From JABAAI01 sp965261955 (GTDB lineage: Bacteria > Spirochaetota > Leptospiria > Leptospirales > Leptonemataceae): a DNA stretch of 64,000 nucleotides. Shown piece after piece: positions 52,027-61,610 of this stretch. Location of the stretch: the NCBI GenBank assembly GCA_965261955.1, contig CBDHEM010000071.1, positions 310,001 to 374,000 on the forward strand, given 5' to 3'. The notes beneath the pieces were generated by a model that saw only the letters and a list, made by a program, of their open reading frames with translations, was not told the origin of the DNA and searched no databases. The position numbers and the translations under genes are program-made. Within the stretch, counting starts at the first letter, position 1; every line of letters begins with the position of its first letter.

Positions 52027-52605
52027 ATGGTTAAAAGAGACATAAAACTGATCATTGGGTTAGGAGATCCCGGAGATGGATACAGTCGGTGTCGATCTAA
52101 CATCGGATTTAAAATACTTGATGTTCTAGCAAATAACAATGACATAGAAATTCGTACCAAAAAGAAAAAATCTTTAATTGGTAATGGCGACTTTGAAGGC
52201 AAAAAAGTAATCCTACTTAAGCCTCAGACCTTTGCTGACATGTGCGGAGAGGCTGCTCTCTACATTGCTTCTTTTTTACGAATTAATCCACGTAATATCA
52301 TTGTCATTATGGACGACTTTTCCTTATCTCTAGGAAAACTAGTGGTTGAACAAGATGGTGACAATAGTGCACATCCTGCAATAGGAAACCTAAAGGAATC
52401 ACTTAAATCTGGTGAATTTGTACGCGTGCGTGTTGGTATACGAGGTAACGGTGCTGATTCTATTGAAAGAAAGAAATATATCAAACAGGAATTTGAACCC
52501 ATTGAAAGCATGCAACTCATCACCATTATCAATGACACAGAGGCTGCTATTCGTTCCATTGTACACGGAGAAATAAAAGAAGTCATCGAGAAATATCGTT
52601 GGTAG
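52027..52605 (+). CDS. pth: Peptidyl-tRNA hydrolase homologue with altered active site
   Basis: 192 aa from the ATG at 52027. The open frame can begin four codons earlier at TTG. Residue numbers here count from that TTG. The fold is clear: IKLIIGLGDPGDGYS, then NIGFKILD, LLKPQTFADMCGEA, ASFLRINPRNIIVIMDD and FVRVRVGI. Canonical Pth has GLxNPG, TRHN, FMNxSG, D and GGHNGL. Here the Asn of NPG is D18, the catalytic His is S28 (CRSN), the Asn of FMN is D75, D100 is retained, and HN of GGHNGL is H120-P121. The gene is intact and in the standard rplY-pth position. It could be a diverged active form or an inactive remnant with another role. Confidence 0.82.
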   Translation: MVKRDIKLIIGLGDPGDGYSRCRSNIGFKILDVLANNNDIEIRTKKKKSLIGNGDFEGKKVILLKPQTFADMCGEAALYIASFLRINPRNIIVIMDDFSLSLGKLVVEQDGDNSAHPAIGNLKESLKSGEFVRVRVGIRGNGADSIERKKYIKQEFEPIESMQLITIINDTEAAIRSIVHGEIKEVIEKYRW

Positions 52606-52648
52606 CTAGTGCCTTATAGGAAGGTTGGATAGTAATCGATAGATATCT

Positions 52649-52818
52649 CGTTTGTGGCTTTTCCATAAATATTCATTTTGATTATTTTGTATTACAATAA
52701 TAAACCCAAAAATTTCTCGTAGTTTAGGTCGTCATTTGGGGTAAAAAGCCTGTTTTTTGAGATTCTGCCCTAACAGTTATAAAATAAAATTTTACTTTGC
52801 GTATTACTGTCCAGCCCC
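52649..52818 (-). repeat. Dispersed repeat R2, copy 1
   Basis: Its reverse complement matches 61681-61872 over about 170-190 bp at roughly 85% by eye. Shared blocks include GGGTTTATTATTGTAATACA, CCAAATGACGACCT and GAATATTTATGGAAAA. It occupies most of the pth-ftsH gap, ending 80 bp before ftsH. No coding capacity. The ends carry GGGCTGG/CCAGCCCC. Confidence 0.78.
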
Positions 52819-52898
52819 TTATAGGTGCTTCTACTTTTTCATATTTTTCCTCTTATCCCGATTGACTCGTGAAGATATGAAAGCAACGTGCCCTAATT

Positions 52899-54938
52899 AT
52901 GAGTCGTGGTCTAAAGTTAACTCTGCTTTTAAGTGTATTGGTTTTTGCCGCTATTTGGCTTAACTCACAGGCTTCTTTAGCAAAGCTTGAAGAAAAAACA
53001 GAAATGCTGACATACTTTCAGTTCAAAAAAATGTTAACTCCCAAAGGAAGAAGAGAAATTGGCTCAATCTACACTCGAATAGATAAACAGCCTTCTAAAA
53101 AGCCATCTTTACTTTCAAGTTTAAATCCGGAGAAAGATTTCGTTCTACAGATTTCAGCCCGTCAAATTAGGGGGTACTATCTAAGGCCCGGTAATCGTAT
53201 AGATGCTAGCGATGACAAAGAACGCATACTCGAACGAACCATACCATTCGTTGTGGAAAGTTTACCGGATACAATATCTGAAGAACTTTTAGAGAAGTTA
53301 GAAACAAATAGAATTGTTTATAAATTTATTAATGAAAGTGAAGATGGCTTCTTTTCCACGCTATTAGGAATTTTGCCTATAGCCATTATTATATTCCTTT
53401 TATGGATGTTTATGATGAGACAGTTGCAAAGCTCTGGCAACCGTGCAATGTCCTTTGGAAAAAGCAAAGCACGACTTATCCGTGCAGAGGACAAGGGAAA
53501 TCGTATCACATTTAGTGATATTGCTGGTTGTGAGGAAGCTAAACAAGAGCTAACAGAAGTTGTTGAATTTCTCAAAGATCCTCGTCGCTTCCAGACCATT
53601 GGAGCAAAAATACCAAGGGGTGTTCTTCTAGTCGGGGCTCCTGGTACAGGAAAAACTTTATTGGCTCGAGCTGTTGCGGGAGAAGCTAACGCTCCTTTTT
53701 ATTCTATATCTGGTTCTGATTTCGTAGAAATGTTTGTGGGCGTAGGTGCATCCAGAGTACGTGATCTTTTTAGTCAGGCAAAGAAAAACTCACCTTGTAT
53801 AATCTTCATAGATGAAATTGATGCTGTTGGGCGCCTTCGTGGCTCAGGCCTAGGTGGCGGACATGATGAAAGGGAGCAAACACTCAACCAAATGCTAGTC
53901 GAAATGGACGGGTTTGATGAAAATGAAGGCGTCATCATAGTGGCTGCTACCAATCGTCCTGATGTTCTTGACCCAGCTTTACTTCGTCCCGGACGTTTTG
54001 ACCGACAGGTCGTTGTAGACGTACCCGATTTACAAGGGCGTGAAGCTATTTTACAAATTCATGTACGAAAAGTTTCTATGGCTTCAGATGTAAATTTGAA
54101 AAAAATTGCTCAAGGGACATCGGGATTTACAGGTGCTGATCTTGCTAATCTAATCAATGAAAGTGCTCTGTTAGCTGCACGTAGAGATAAACCTAAAGTT
54201 ACTATGGAAGAATTAGAAGAAGCAAAGGATAAAGTTTTAATGGGACCAGAAAGACGCTCCTTTTTGATAACCCATGAAGAAAAAGAGGTCATCGCTTACC
54301 ATGAGGGTGGTCATACTTTACTGACTTTACTGTGCCCTCACAGTGAGCCAATTCATAAAGTTACTATTATACCTCGTGGCCAATCTCTCGGCCTCACACA
54401 GAGTCTACCAGAAGAGGATCGACATATCCAACCTAAGAAATATTGGGAAGATAGAATTTGTGTTCTTATGGGTGGCTATCTTGCGGAAGAAATTATATTC
54501 AAGGAGACAACCACTGGAGCCTCTAATGACATTCAAGTTGCCACAAAAATTGCACGGCGTATGGTTTGCGAATGGGGCATGTCTGACCGTCTAGGGACGA
54601 TCTCTTATAATACTGAGAATCAAAATGTTTTTATTGGGCGCGAAATGAGTCATACACGACAACATAGTGAATCGACGGCAGCACATATTGATGGAGAAGT
54701 GAAACGCATTATTGAAGAACAATTAAATAGAGGACGTAAACTCTTAAAGAAAAATGCAAGCAAACTTGAAAAGATTGCAAAGGCCCTTTTAACAGAAGAA
54801 AGTCTATCAAGTGAGCGAATTATGGCTCTTGTATTTCCAGAAAAAGCAAAAACAAAAAGTGAAAAAAATATAAATAAAAATGATGACCCTCCAGAATATG
54901 AATTGCAAACTGATCCCTCTCCCGTACCTGCTCATTAA
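52899..54938 (+). CDS. ftsH: ATP-dependent zinc metalloprotease FtsH
   Basis: 679 aa. TM1 (~residues 6-22), a periplasmic domain of ~130 residues, TM2 (~153-172). AAA domain: Walker A GAPGTGKT (246-253), Walker B IIFIDEID, SRH ATNRPDVLDPALLRPGRFDR. The zinc motif is HEGGH at 468-472 (commonly HEAGH), with a downstream metal-ligand Asp region GGYLAEEIIF...ASNDI. A membrane quality-control protease. Followed after three bases by a hypothetical gene. Confidence 0.97.
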   Translation: MSRGLKLTLLLSVLVFAAIWLNSQASLAKLEEKTEMLTYFQFKKMLTPKGRREIGSIYTRIDKQPSKKPSLLSSLNPEKDFVLQISARQIRGYYLRPGNRIDASDDKERILERTIPFVVESLPDTISEELLEKLETNRIVYKFINESEDGFFSTLLGILPIAIIIFLLWMFMMRQLQSSGNRAMSFGKSKARLIRAEDKGNRITFSDIAGCEEAKQELTEVVEFLKDPRRFQTIGAKIPRGVLLVGAPGTGKTLLARAVAGEANAPFYSISGSDFVEMFVGVGASRVRDLFSQAKKNSPCIIFIDEIDAVGRLRGSGLGGGHDEREQTLNQMLVEMDGFDENEGVIIVAATNRPDVLDPALLRPGRFDRQVVVDVPDLQGREAILQIHVRKVSMASDVNLKKIAQGTSGFTGADLANLINESALLAARRDKPKVTMEELEEAKDKVLMGPERRSFLITHEEKEVIAYHEGGHTLLTLLCPHSEPIHKVTIIPRGQSLGLTQSLPEEDRHIQPKKYWEDRICVLMGGYLAEEIIFKETTTGASNDIQVATKIARRMVCEWGMSDRLGTISYNTENQNVFIGREMSHTRQHSESTAAHIDGEVKRIIEEQLNRGRKLLKKNASKLEKIAKALLTEESLSSERIMALVFPEKAKTKSEKNINKNDDPPEYELQTDPSPVPAH

Positions 54939-54941
54939 ATC

Positions 54942-55664
54942 TTGAGTGAAATTGAAAAATTATGTGCCCGCAATTGCGGAAGTCGTTATTGGAATAATCA
55001 AGATTGGTACAAGCTTGAAATTAGTGCCCAAGAAATACAAAAAGAATTACTACTCTTCGAGAATTGTCTCCATATCAATATGGAGACAGAAAATATCGTC
55101 CAAAAATATGATATAGATAAACAGTTGTATATTTATGAAAAAAAAGGAACAATACATCTTGAAAAATATAAACAAATACTTGAAAATTTTCTAGATGAAA
55201 TTAGTACACTTATAATCAAAGAAGACTTCCCCAGTATACAAGAAAAAGAGATCTTTTTGTATCACTGCGGAGCAAAACTACTGTTTCAAATGTTAATTAA
55301 AAACTTACAAGATAAAAACTTGGGTTTGTGTTTCTATCATATAAAAGGTAGTATAAATTTCACTAGTCAGTTTTCAAAAAACTATATCAAAATAGTTTTT
55401 ATAAATTGGTTTAACCAAAAATTTATAGAAATAAATACAAAGAAAGTCAACTCGTATTGGCTTTACAAACAACAAATGAGACACCTACATCACTTATGTG
55501 AAAATCTTTATGAAAAAGAAAGTCAACAAAAAATTTTACCAGTTTATGAAACAGAAAAAAATAAATGGTTATGGGGAATTCTATCGGATATCTTAGGAGA
55601 AAGAAGAGCTGAAATTCTTAAACGTTTTCAAGTCAAAATAAATAACCCTTACAGCCTTGTTTAA
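54942..55664 (+). CDS. Hypothetical protein between ftsH and tadA (240 aa)
   Basis: 240 aa from a TTG start 4 nt after the ftsH stop. No transmembrane helix. The sequence is Lys/Glu/Tyr-rich with an early Cys pair (LCARNCGSRYW), a central HCGAKLLFQMLIKNLQDKN and a C-terminal LWGILSDILGERRAEILKRF. I do not recognise a family. The 8-nt overlap with tadA and tight spacing to ftsH indicate co-translation, so it may act in protein quality control or tRNA handling. That is context only. Confidence 0.6.
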   Translation: MSEIEKLCARNCGSRYWNNQDWYKLEISAQEIQKELLLFENCLHINMETENIVQKYDIDKQLYIYEKKGTIHLEKYKQILENFLDEISTLIIKEDFPSIQEKEIFLYHCGAKLLFQMLIKNLQDKNLGLCFYHIKGSINFTSQFSKNYIKIVFINWFNQKFIEINTKKVNSYWLYKQQMRHLHHLCENLYEKESQQKILPVYETEKNKWLWGILSDILGERRAEILKRFQVKINNPYSLV

Positions 55665-56184
55665 TGTAAAAAAAATCATCCCTTTAGCTTTTCTTTTAGA
55701 AAGAGAAAGTTTCTCCTTACAAGAATTAAGCAATCAACTTATTAACCTGACCAAAAAAGCAAAAATAAAACAAGAGGTACCCGTAGCAAGCATGGTATGT
55801 CAAAAGGAAAGCAATGGTGAAAATTATTATATTTTAAGCGTAAGTTCAAATCGAATTTATAATAAAAAAAATCCAACTGCACATAGTGAAATGCTTGCCT
55901 TACAAAAAGCTTGCCACAAAAAAAAAACAGAGCGCTTGGTAGATTGTATTTTACTAACAACTTTAGAACCATGCCTCATGTGTAGCGGAGCCATTATTTT
56001 ATCACGTTTAAAAAGTGTATATTTCATAGCATCATCTCACAAGAGTCCAGGTTTACGTTGGATAATAAACGAAAGTCGAAAAAAAAAGATCCGTTTAAAT
56101 CATCATCCCCTACTCTATCAAATAAATGAAAAAGAAAAAGAATATCAACAAATTTTATCTAGTTTTTTTAAGGAGCGCCGATAG
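55657..56184 (+). CDS. tadA: tRNA adenosine deaminase-like (TadA/CMP-dCMP deaminase fold)
   Basis: 175 aa from a TTG. Zinc site: H76-S-E78 (NPTAHSEML) and P105-C106-LM-C109 (LEPCLMCSGAII). The latter plus SRLKSVYF matches TadA, which makes inosine at tRNA-Arg position 34. The family usually has HAE; here it is HSE, still with the catalytic Glu. The first ~40 residues are longer and the C-terminal helix more Lys-rich than E. coli TadA. Overlaps the upstream gene by 8 nt. Confidence 0.82.
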   Translation: MFNVKKIIPLAFLLERESFSLQELSNQLINLTKKAKIKQEVPVASMVCQKESNGENYYILSVSSNRIYNKKNPTAHSEMLALQKACHKKKTERLVDCILLTTLEPCLMCSGAIILSRLKSVYFIASSHKSPGLRWIINESRKKKIRLNHHPLLYQINEKEKEYQQILSSFFKERR

Positions 56185-56291
56185 CTTTTTGTATATAAAA
56201 AAATTTTGATTTTTAATAAATAGAGAAAAGCTATCTTCAAGATCAAGAAAAGCAAAAAAATCATTGTATCCCATAATGATAATTCCAATAT

Positions 56292-59054
56292 TTACGCTGT
56301 TTTTTTTTGTATTTTACCCTTTTCTAGGCGGATTGAAATTAATTTACTCACTCCTACTTCTTCTTGGGTAACACCAAAAATAGCTTCGGAATACGCCATT
56401 GTAATTTTATTGTGTGTAATAATAAGAAATTGAGTGTTCGGAGTGTATTCAGTCAACATCTCTAAAAATCGTCTTACATTTGTATCATCAAGCGGAGCAT
56501 CAATTTCATCTAAAAAGCAAAAAGGAGACGGTTTTACAAGATATAAAGCAAATATCAGAGCAATAGCTGTTAAAGTTTGCTCTCCCCCAGATAATAATGC
56601 AATATTACTATTCTTCTTTCCAGGTGGCTGTACTATAATATCAATTCCACTATTCAAAATATTATCCATATCGCTTAGCATCAATTGTGCTGTTCCTCCA
56701 CCAAAAAGCTTTGTGTAGACTTGTTGAAATTTTTCTTGTACTACTAAAAAGCTTTCCTGAAAAATCAAGAGAGACTTTTGATCTACTTCTTTTAAAGCAT
56801 ACAATATATTCTTTCTTGCTTCATGGATATCATCTTTTTGCTCTCTAATGATATTCAGTTCTTTTTCCGATTTTTCTAATTCCTCTATGGCCAAAGCATT
56901 AAAGGTACCAATCGCCTGTATTTTTTTTTGCAAACGACGATAATTCTTCCCTATTTCCTTCTGCTCTTCTGAAGATAAAGAGAAACATTCTTTTTCAAGT
57001 TGCTTAATTTCTATTTGATAATCTAAATAAAGATTCTGTTCATATTGCTTTAACTGTACTCGTATCTGCTCTGTAAGCCTTTCTTGTTTGCTAATTTGTG
57101 GAAGTATACTTTCTGAAGTATCCCTGCTATAACGAATTTTCTCAGTAAAACTTTCAATATCTTTTTTTTCATCTTTAACTTTAGAATGAAGTTCCTCAAG
57201 CTGTATCTTTTGTTTTTCTGTGCGTTTTTCTAACGCAGCATATTCTTTTATAATTTCTTTTTCTTCTAATTGTATCCCCTTAAAATATTCTTCTTGGGCA
57301 TATCTTTCTTTTTTAAAATATGATATACGTTCTAATGATTCACTCAAAAGGCTCTTGATATTTTTTTTGCTTTCCGCATGGTTCTCTTGTCGAACTTCAT
57401 AGTCACGAATCAATAGATCAAGGTCCTGTTTCTTGGTTTTCTTTTTTTCCAAAAAGGAATCGAGTTTCTTCCTTTTTTCTTGAAAATCAGCTATCTCGCT
57501 TTTACATTTCTCATTTTCTTTTGATAGAATAAACATCTTTCCATCTAGGATATCTTTGCGACTCAATAGACCTACAGGATCAAAGAAAAACGAGCGAAAT
57601 TCTTCTTCCAAACTATCATAACGTTCAAAATCTTTTAACAATTCCTCTTCATGAATATCTTTCAAAGAAAATATAGCCTGCTTTAGGTCATTTTTTTCTA
57701 AAAAGAGTAATGTGTTTTGAATTTTGTCTTTATGTAAAGATAGTGTCTTTTGTATAATTAGTTTCAATTCTTTACGAATATTTTCATGTTTTTGCAAAGA
57801 TTTCCTTTTTTCTTCCAATTCAATAAGTAAATCATGAGCAACTCCTTTTAATTCTTCTAAAAGAAGTAAATTCGCTTTTTCGTTTTTACGAATTAAAATT
57901 ATATTATTCTCTTCTTTATGAAACGTTTCTTTAATATCATTTTGTAAATTTTGTAATTCATTTTTAAATGCTTGGCTTTGTTTCTTTGTTTCCTGTAAAT
58001 CATTCTGTATATTCAATTCTAACTGGGCAACATCCTCTAATTTTTTTTCCATTCCCTCGTGTTTTTTTACTTCTTCCTTAAAGCGAACTTCAATATTTTG
58101 AATGCGTAAGATGCGTTCTTCTCTTTCCTTTTTGATACGTAACTGCCTCTTATCCAATGCACTCAGAGACGAAATATCACGATGATGATTTCTGTCTAAA
58201 GAATAAATCTCTTCTAAATAAATTTTATTTTTTTTATCTACTAGTATTTTTTGTTTTTCTAATTCTTCTATTTTAGAAATGTTTATTTTCCTTTTTTCAA
58301 ACAGACTATTCAGTTCTTCCTCTCCTTTTTCTAATTTAACATATAGTTTTTTAATTTCAAAATAACGTTGCCAACGATCTTGTTTGTCTAATTCTTCTTT
58401 TAGATGTAGATATTCACGTGTATGAGCTGCTTGGCCTTGTAAACTTTCCACTTCTTTATTTTTTGTTCTTTGAATATCTTGTAAACGCATCAAATTTTGT
58501 TCTGTTTCTTTCAAACGAACAAGAGTATCTTGACGTTCCATTTTAAAACGAGCGATTCCTGCTGCTTCATCTAAAAGACGACGTCTATCTTCAGGACTAG
58601 AACGAAGTATTTCAGAAATTTTTCCTTGTTCTAAAATAGAATAAGTACTTTTCCCAATTCCTGTATCTAAAAATATACTTTCTAAATCACGTCGAGTTGT
58701 ACGTTTCCCATTTATATAATATTCACTAGCACTAGAAATATACAGGCGACGAGCTATAAGCAACTCATCATAATCTAGTTCCAATGTACGGTCTTTATTA
58801 TCAAAACAGATTTCTACCTCTGTCATGCCAGCCGGTTTTCGTGTGGTAGAACCTAAAAAAATTAAATCCTCCATCTGTTGCCCACGAAGACCGCGAGCAG
58901 ATTTTTCGCCTAAAACCCAGCGTAAGGCATCCAGAATATTTGACTTACCGCATCCATTTGGTCCCACAATACAAGTAAAACCATCTTGCAAATCAATGAT
59001 TGTCTCATCAGCAAAAGATTTAAAACCAACAAGACGTATACTCTTTAATTTCAT
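56292..59054 (-). CDS. smc: Chromosome segregation SMC-family ATPase, short form
   Basis: 920 aa from the ATG at 59054 (AGGA just upstream). The frame extends 17 codons further but MKLKSIRLVGFKSF is the canonical start. Walker A is GPNGCGKSNILDALRWVLG, the Q-loop region is DLIFLGS, signature LLSGGEQTLTAIALIF and Walker B FCFLDEIDAPLDDTN. Two long coiled coils (~170-430 and ~520-790) flank a centre of only ~60 residues, without the Gly-rich hinge of typical ~1180-aa SMC. Forms part of the chromosome condensing complex. scpA and scpB are not in the window. Confidence 0.88.
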   Translation of the reverse strand: MKLKSIRLVGFKSFADETIIDLQDGFTCIVGPNGCGKSNILDALRWVLGEKSARGLRGQQMEDLIFLGSTTRKPAGMTEVEICFDNKDRTLELDYDELLIARRLYISSASEYYINGKRTTRRDLESIFLDTGIGKSTYSILEQGKISEILRSSPEDRRRLLDEAAGIARFKMERQDTLVRLKETEQNLMRLQDIQRTKNKEVESLQGQAAHTREYLHLKEELDKQDRWQRYFEIKKLYVKLEKGEEELNSLFEKRKINISKIEELEKQKILVDKKNKIYLEEIYSLDRNHHRDISSLSALDKRQLRIKKEREERILRIQNIEVRFKEEVKKHEGMEKKLEDVAQLELNIQNDLQETKKQSQAFKNELQNLQNDIKETFHKEENNIILIRKNEKANLLLLEELKGVAHDLLIELEEKRKSLQKHENIRKELKLIIQKTLSLHKDKIQNTLLFLEKNDLKQAIFSLKDIHEEELLKDFERYDSLEEEFRSFFFDPVGLLSRKDILDGKMFILSKENEKCKSEIADFQEKRKKLDSFLEKKKTKKQDLDLLIRDYEVRQENHAESKKNIKSLLSESLERISYFKKERYAQEEYFKGIQLEEKEIIKEYAALEKRTEKQKIQLEELHSKVKDEKKDIESFTEKIRYSRDTSESILPQISKQERLTEQIRVQLKQYEQNLYLDYQIEIKQLEKECFSLSSEEQKEIGKNYRRLQKKIQAIGTFNALAIEELEKSEKELNIIREQKDDIHEARKNILYALKEVDQKSLLIFQESFLVVQEKFQQVYTKLFGGGTAQLMLSDMDNILNSGIDIIVQPPGKKNSNIALLSGGEQTLTAIALIFALYLVKPSPFCFLDEIDAPLDDTNVRRFLEMLTEYTPNTQFLIITHNKITMAYSEAIFGVTQEEVGVSKLISIRLEKGKIQKKTA

Positions 59055-59159
59055 AGTTCCTGTGGTAAAAAACGGAGGATTATGTCTCCATCCGACAAAA
59101 TTCAAATTATAACCATATTGTCACTTCTTTTTCCGGTAAGTATTCATGAGCTTCTGTGG

Positions 59160-59215
59160 ATTTAATTCTAAAGTGCAACGCATCTGATTTTCAGTTCTAT
59201 TCTCAATCAATACGA
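59160..59215 (+). mobile_element. Possible IS30-like element end
   Basis: AAAGTGCAACGCATCTGATT followed by TTCAGTTCTATT resembles motifs at 24599 and 25512 and shares AAGTGCAAC with the reverse complement of the IS30-like 3' remnants. A terminal repeat without a transposase. Confidence 0.35.
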
Positions 59216-59532
59216 GCAAATTTCTTTGATTTTATAAATAAACCTTTCTCATACTCATGTGTACACTGCATTCAATGAAGAAAATGATTTCAATAATGAT
59301 GCAATCCTATCTCAAAACGATCTATCCGAATCTTAAAATACTACGATCAATTAAGGAGAGAATAAAAAAATCATTATGAAAGATTTTAAACTTTAACAAG
59401 TACAAATATGTTTATATACATTAATAAAGATAATGAAGACAGTCTATACTCTTTCTATTGAAATAGAAATATACATTTTTTAAAAGAGAAAGATAAATCT
59501 CAGTTCAGCTAGTGAAAATATCGTATCTTTTG
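59216..59532. other. Intergenic, no gene seen
   Basis: AT-rich, with many stops in all frames. Apart from the element end before it and the MITE half after it, I see no promoter, RNA gene or conserved frame. Confidence 0.5.
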
Positions 59533-59572
59533 TGGAACTGTTGCAAAAAGTAAATTAAAAATGGACGGAAGA
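59533..59572 (+). repeat. Half MITE copy
   Basis: GGAACTGTTGCAAAAAGTAA then AAATGGACGGAAGAAG matches the left half of the copies at 41163 and 61517. The right half is missing and unrelated sequence follows. Confidence 0.55.
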
Positions 59573-59721
59573 AGTCTATGGAAAAAATAACTCAATACAA
59601 AGAAGCACACTACAAAAGAATCTATACTCTCAGTGAGAACCCCTTACATCTTTGCGAAAAGATTCTTACAGAATTGTATGAAAAACATAAAAAAAGAGAA
59701 ATACAAAAAAATTTGAAATAA
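59560..59721 (+). pseudogene. 53-codon frame, probable gene fragment fused to a MITE end
   Basis: The frame begins MDGRSLWEKITQYKEAHYKR and continues IYTLSENPLHLCEKILTELY to a Lys-rich end. The first four or five codons are MITE sequence; the rest has good protein-like composition (helical, charged). Probably the 3' end of a gene truncated by the element. Expression and family unknown. Confidence 0.35.
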
Positions 59722-59813
59722 AATATTGTATACTCGGTGCTATTGTTTCTTTCCCACTAGCTAACTGCCAAGTACCGACATACAAAATTGCTTTATAAAC
59801 GTACGAAAACTTT

Positions 59814-61250
59814 ATGAAAACTATAATCCAAAAAAGACAAGCCACTCATGAAATATTTCATATGCAAAAGGAAGAACAAAGAATTTCACCATATATGAAT
59901 TATAAGAAACGTAGATTTCTTATCAAAAAGCTTTATCACGCAATGTTTGCCTATCGCGAACAAATCCATTTTGCTTTGAAGCAAGACCTAAAACGTCATC
60001 CAGCTGAAACGGACCTCAATGAGATATATGTTATATTGAATGAAGCCAGATATGCTTTACGACACCTAAAACGTTGGATGTCTCCTAAAACAGTTAAAAC
60101 ACCTATCAATCTCACCGGCACTAGTTCTTGTATTTATCCAGAAGCAAAAGGAGTTGTACTAATCCTTTCTCCTTGGAATTTCCCTATTAATTTGAGTTTT
60201 TGTCCTCTGATTTCAGCTTTAGCTGCAGGAAATCGAGTTATACTCAAACCTTCAGAACAAAGCCCTGCGAGCTCAGCTATAATAAAAAAAATCATTCATG
60301 AATTGTATAATCCAAAAGAAGTTAGCGTGATTATAGGTGATCCCACACAGGCCGCTCTTCTCTCAAGCCTACCTTTTGATCATATTTTTTTTACCGGTAG
60401 CTCAACTATCGCTAAAAAAATTATGAAAGCCGCTGCTAAAAATCTTACACCCATAACTCTAGAATTAGGTGGGAAATCACCAGCGATTATTGATGAGAAT
60501 GCATCTCTTAAAAAAGCTGCTAAAAAAATAGCTTGGTCTAAATTTATGAATAGCGGGCAAGTATGCATCAGCCCAGATTATGTTTTAGTACATGAAAAAA
60601 AAGAAAAACTATTTTTAGATCTTCTCAAACATTACGTACAAAAAATTTATAAAGGAGAAAAAAATTCAATCGAAAATTCTGATGACTATAGTCGTCTTAT
60701 TTCTGTGAAACATTGGGAACGACTACAGACTTTATTGAATAAAACAAAGGATAAAAAAGCAAATATAGAATTAGAAGATAACTATATAAAAAACAAGAAA
60801 ATAAAAAAAATTCTAGAACCAATTATTGTCAGCAATATAACATCTAAAAATGAAATTATGCAAAAAGAAATATTCGGCCCTATTCTACCTGTTCTTCCTT
60901 TTTCGTCGATTGACCAAGCTATTTCGCTTATAAATCAAAAAGAAAAAGCACTGGCTATCTATATTTTTAGTAAAAACAAAGCAAATATAAAAAAAATTCT
61001 CCAAAATACTTCTACTGGAGGAGGTTCTATTAACACCAGTTTGATACATTTCTTTAATCCTAATTTACCTTTTGGTGGCATCGGAATGAGTGGCATCGGA
61101 ATGAGTCACGGCTACTTTGGTTTTCAAGAGTTTTCTCACAATAAAGGAATACTCCGGCAAACTTTACCGTGGGATAGTTCCGATCTTTTTGTCCCGCCTT
61201 ATACAAGGCTCAAACACAAAGTACTACAGTTTTTTATGAAATTATTTTAA
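59814..61250 (+). CDS. Aldehyde dehydrogenase family protein (class-3 like)
   Basis: 478 aa. GVVLILSPWNFPINLSFCPL, then ILKPSEQSPASS, FFTGSSTIAKKIMKAA, the general-base segment ELGGKSPAIID (Glu ~217) and the catalytic Cys ~251 in MNSGQVCISPDYV. EIFGPILPVLPF and LPFGGIGMSGIGMSHG close the fold. Length and the hydrophobic C terminus (HKVLQFFMKLF) resemble class-3 or fatty-aldehyde enzymes that bind membranes. It oxidises aldehydes with NAD(P). Flanked on both sides by element debris. Confidence 0.9.
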   Translation: MKTIIQKRQATHEIFHMQKEEQRISPYMNYKKRRFLIKKLYHAMFAYREQIHFALKQDLKRHPAETDLNEIYVILNEARYALRHLKRWMSPKTVKTPINLTGTSSCIYPEAKGVVLILSPWNFPINLSFCPLISALAAGNRVILKPSEQSPASSAIIKKIIHELYNPKEVSVIIGDPTQAALLSSLPFDHIFFTGSSTIAKKIMKAAAKNLTPITLELGGKSPAIIDENASLKKAAKKIAWSKFMNSGQVCISPDYVLVHEKKEKLFLDLLKHYVQKIYKGEKNSIENSDDYSRLISVKHWERLQTLLNKTKDKKANIELEDNYIKNKKIKKILEPIIVSNITSKNEIMQKEIFGPILPVLPFSSIDQAISLINQKEKALAIYIFSKNKANIKKILQNTSTGGGSINTSLIHFFNPNLPFGGIGMSGIGMSHGYFGFQEFSHNKGILRQTLPWDSSDLFVPPYTRLKHKVLQFFMKLF

Positions 61251-61363
61251 TAGTGAAGCAGAAAAAATAAATAAATATTGGTATCACCTAGACTCTTTTC
61301 TGATTTTTACTACTGTATGGTCAAAGAGCTGGCTTTCCTTTTTTCATAACAGTTCCCAGTTAC

Positions 61364-61460
61364 GAAATGCACGCAAGGGCAACTAAAATATTGTGAAATG
61401 CCGATTTAATTCATTTTAGATGATCACTTCCCTATTTCTTTATATTTTACAACAGTCTCC
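61364..61460 (+). repeat. Degenerate MITE copy
   Basis: TCCCAGTTACGAAATGCACG at the left, GAAATGCCGATTTAATTCATTTT in the centre in two matching blocks, and ATTTTACAACAGTCTCC at the right. The most eroded full-length copy in the window. Confidence 0.5.
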
Positions 61461-61479
61461 ACATAGGGTTTCTTTTAAC

Positions 61480-61516
61480 CTTTCCCGAAAACAATGGACA
61501 ATCCACTTTAACTCAT
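61480..61516 (+). mobile_element. IS3-family left-end remnant
   Basis: CCTTTCCCGAAAACAATGGA then CAATCCACTTTAACTCATGG aligns with the left end of the IS3 derivative at 36201. It directly abuts the MITE copy at 61517. Confidence 0.5.
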
Positions 61517-61610
61517 GGGACTGTTACGTAAGGTGAGAGAAATGGAAGTAATGCCGTAAAACGCCGATTTAAGGCATTTTCTTATCTTTCGGTATTTTAT
61601 AGCAGCCCCC
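61517..61610 (+). repeat. MITE-like element copy
   Basis: GGGACTGTTACGTAAGGTGA at the left, core GCCGTAAAACGCCGATTTAAG, right TTTTATAGCAGCCCCC. Well preserved. Confidence 0.75.
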
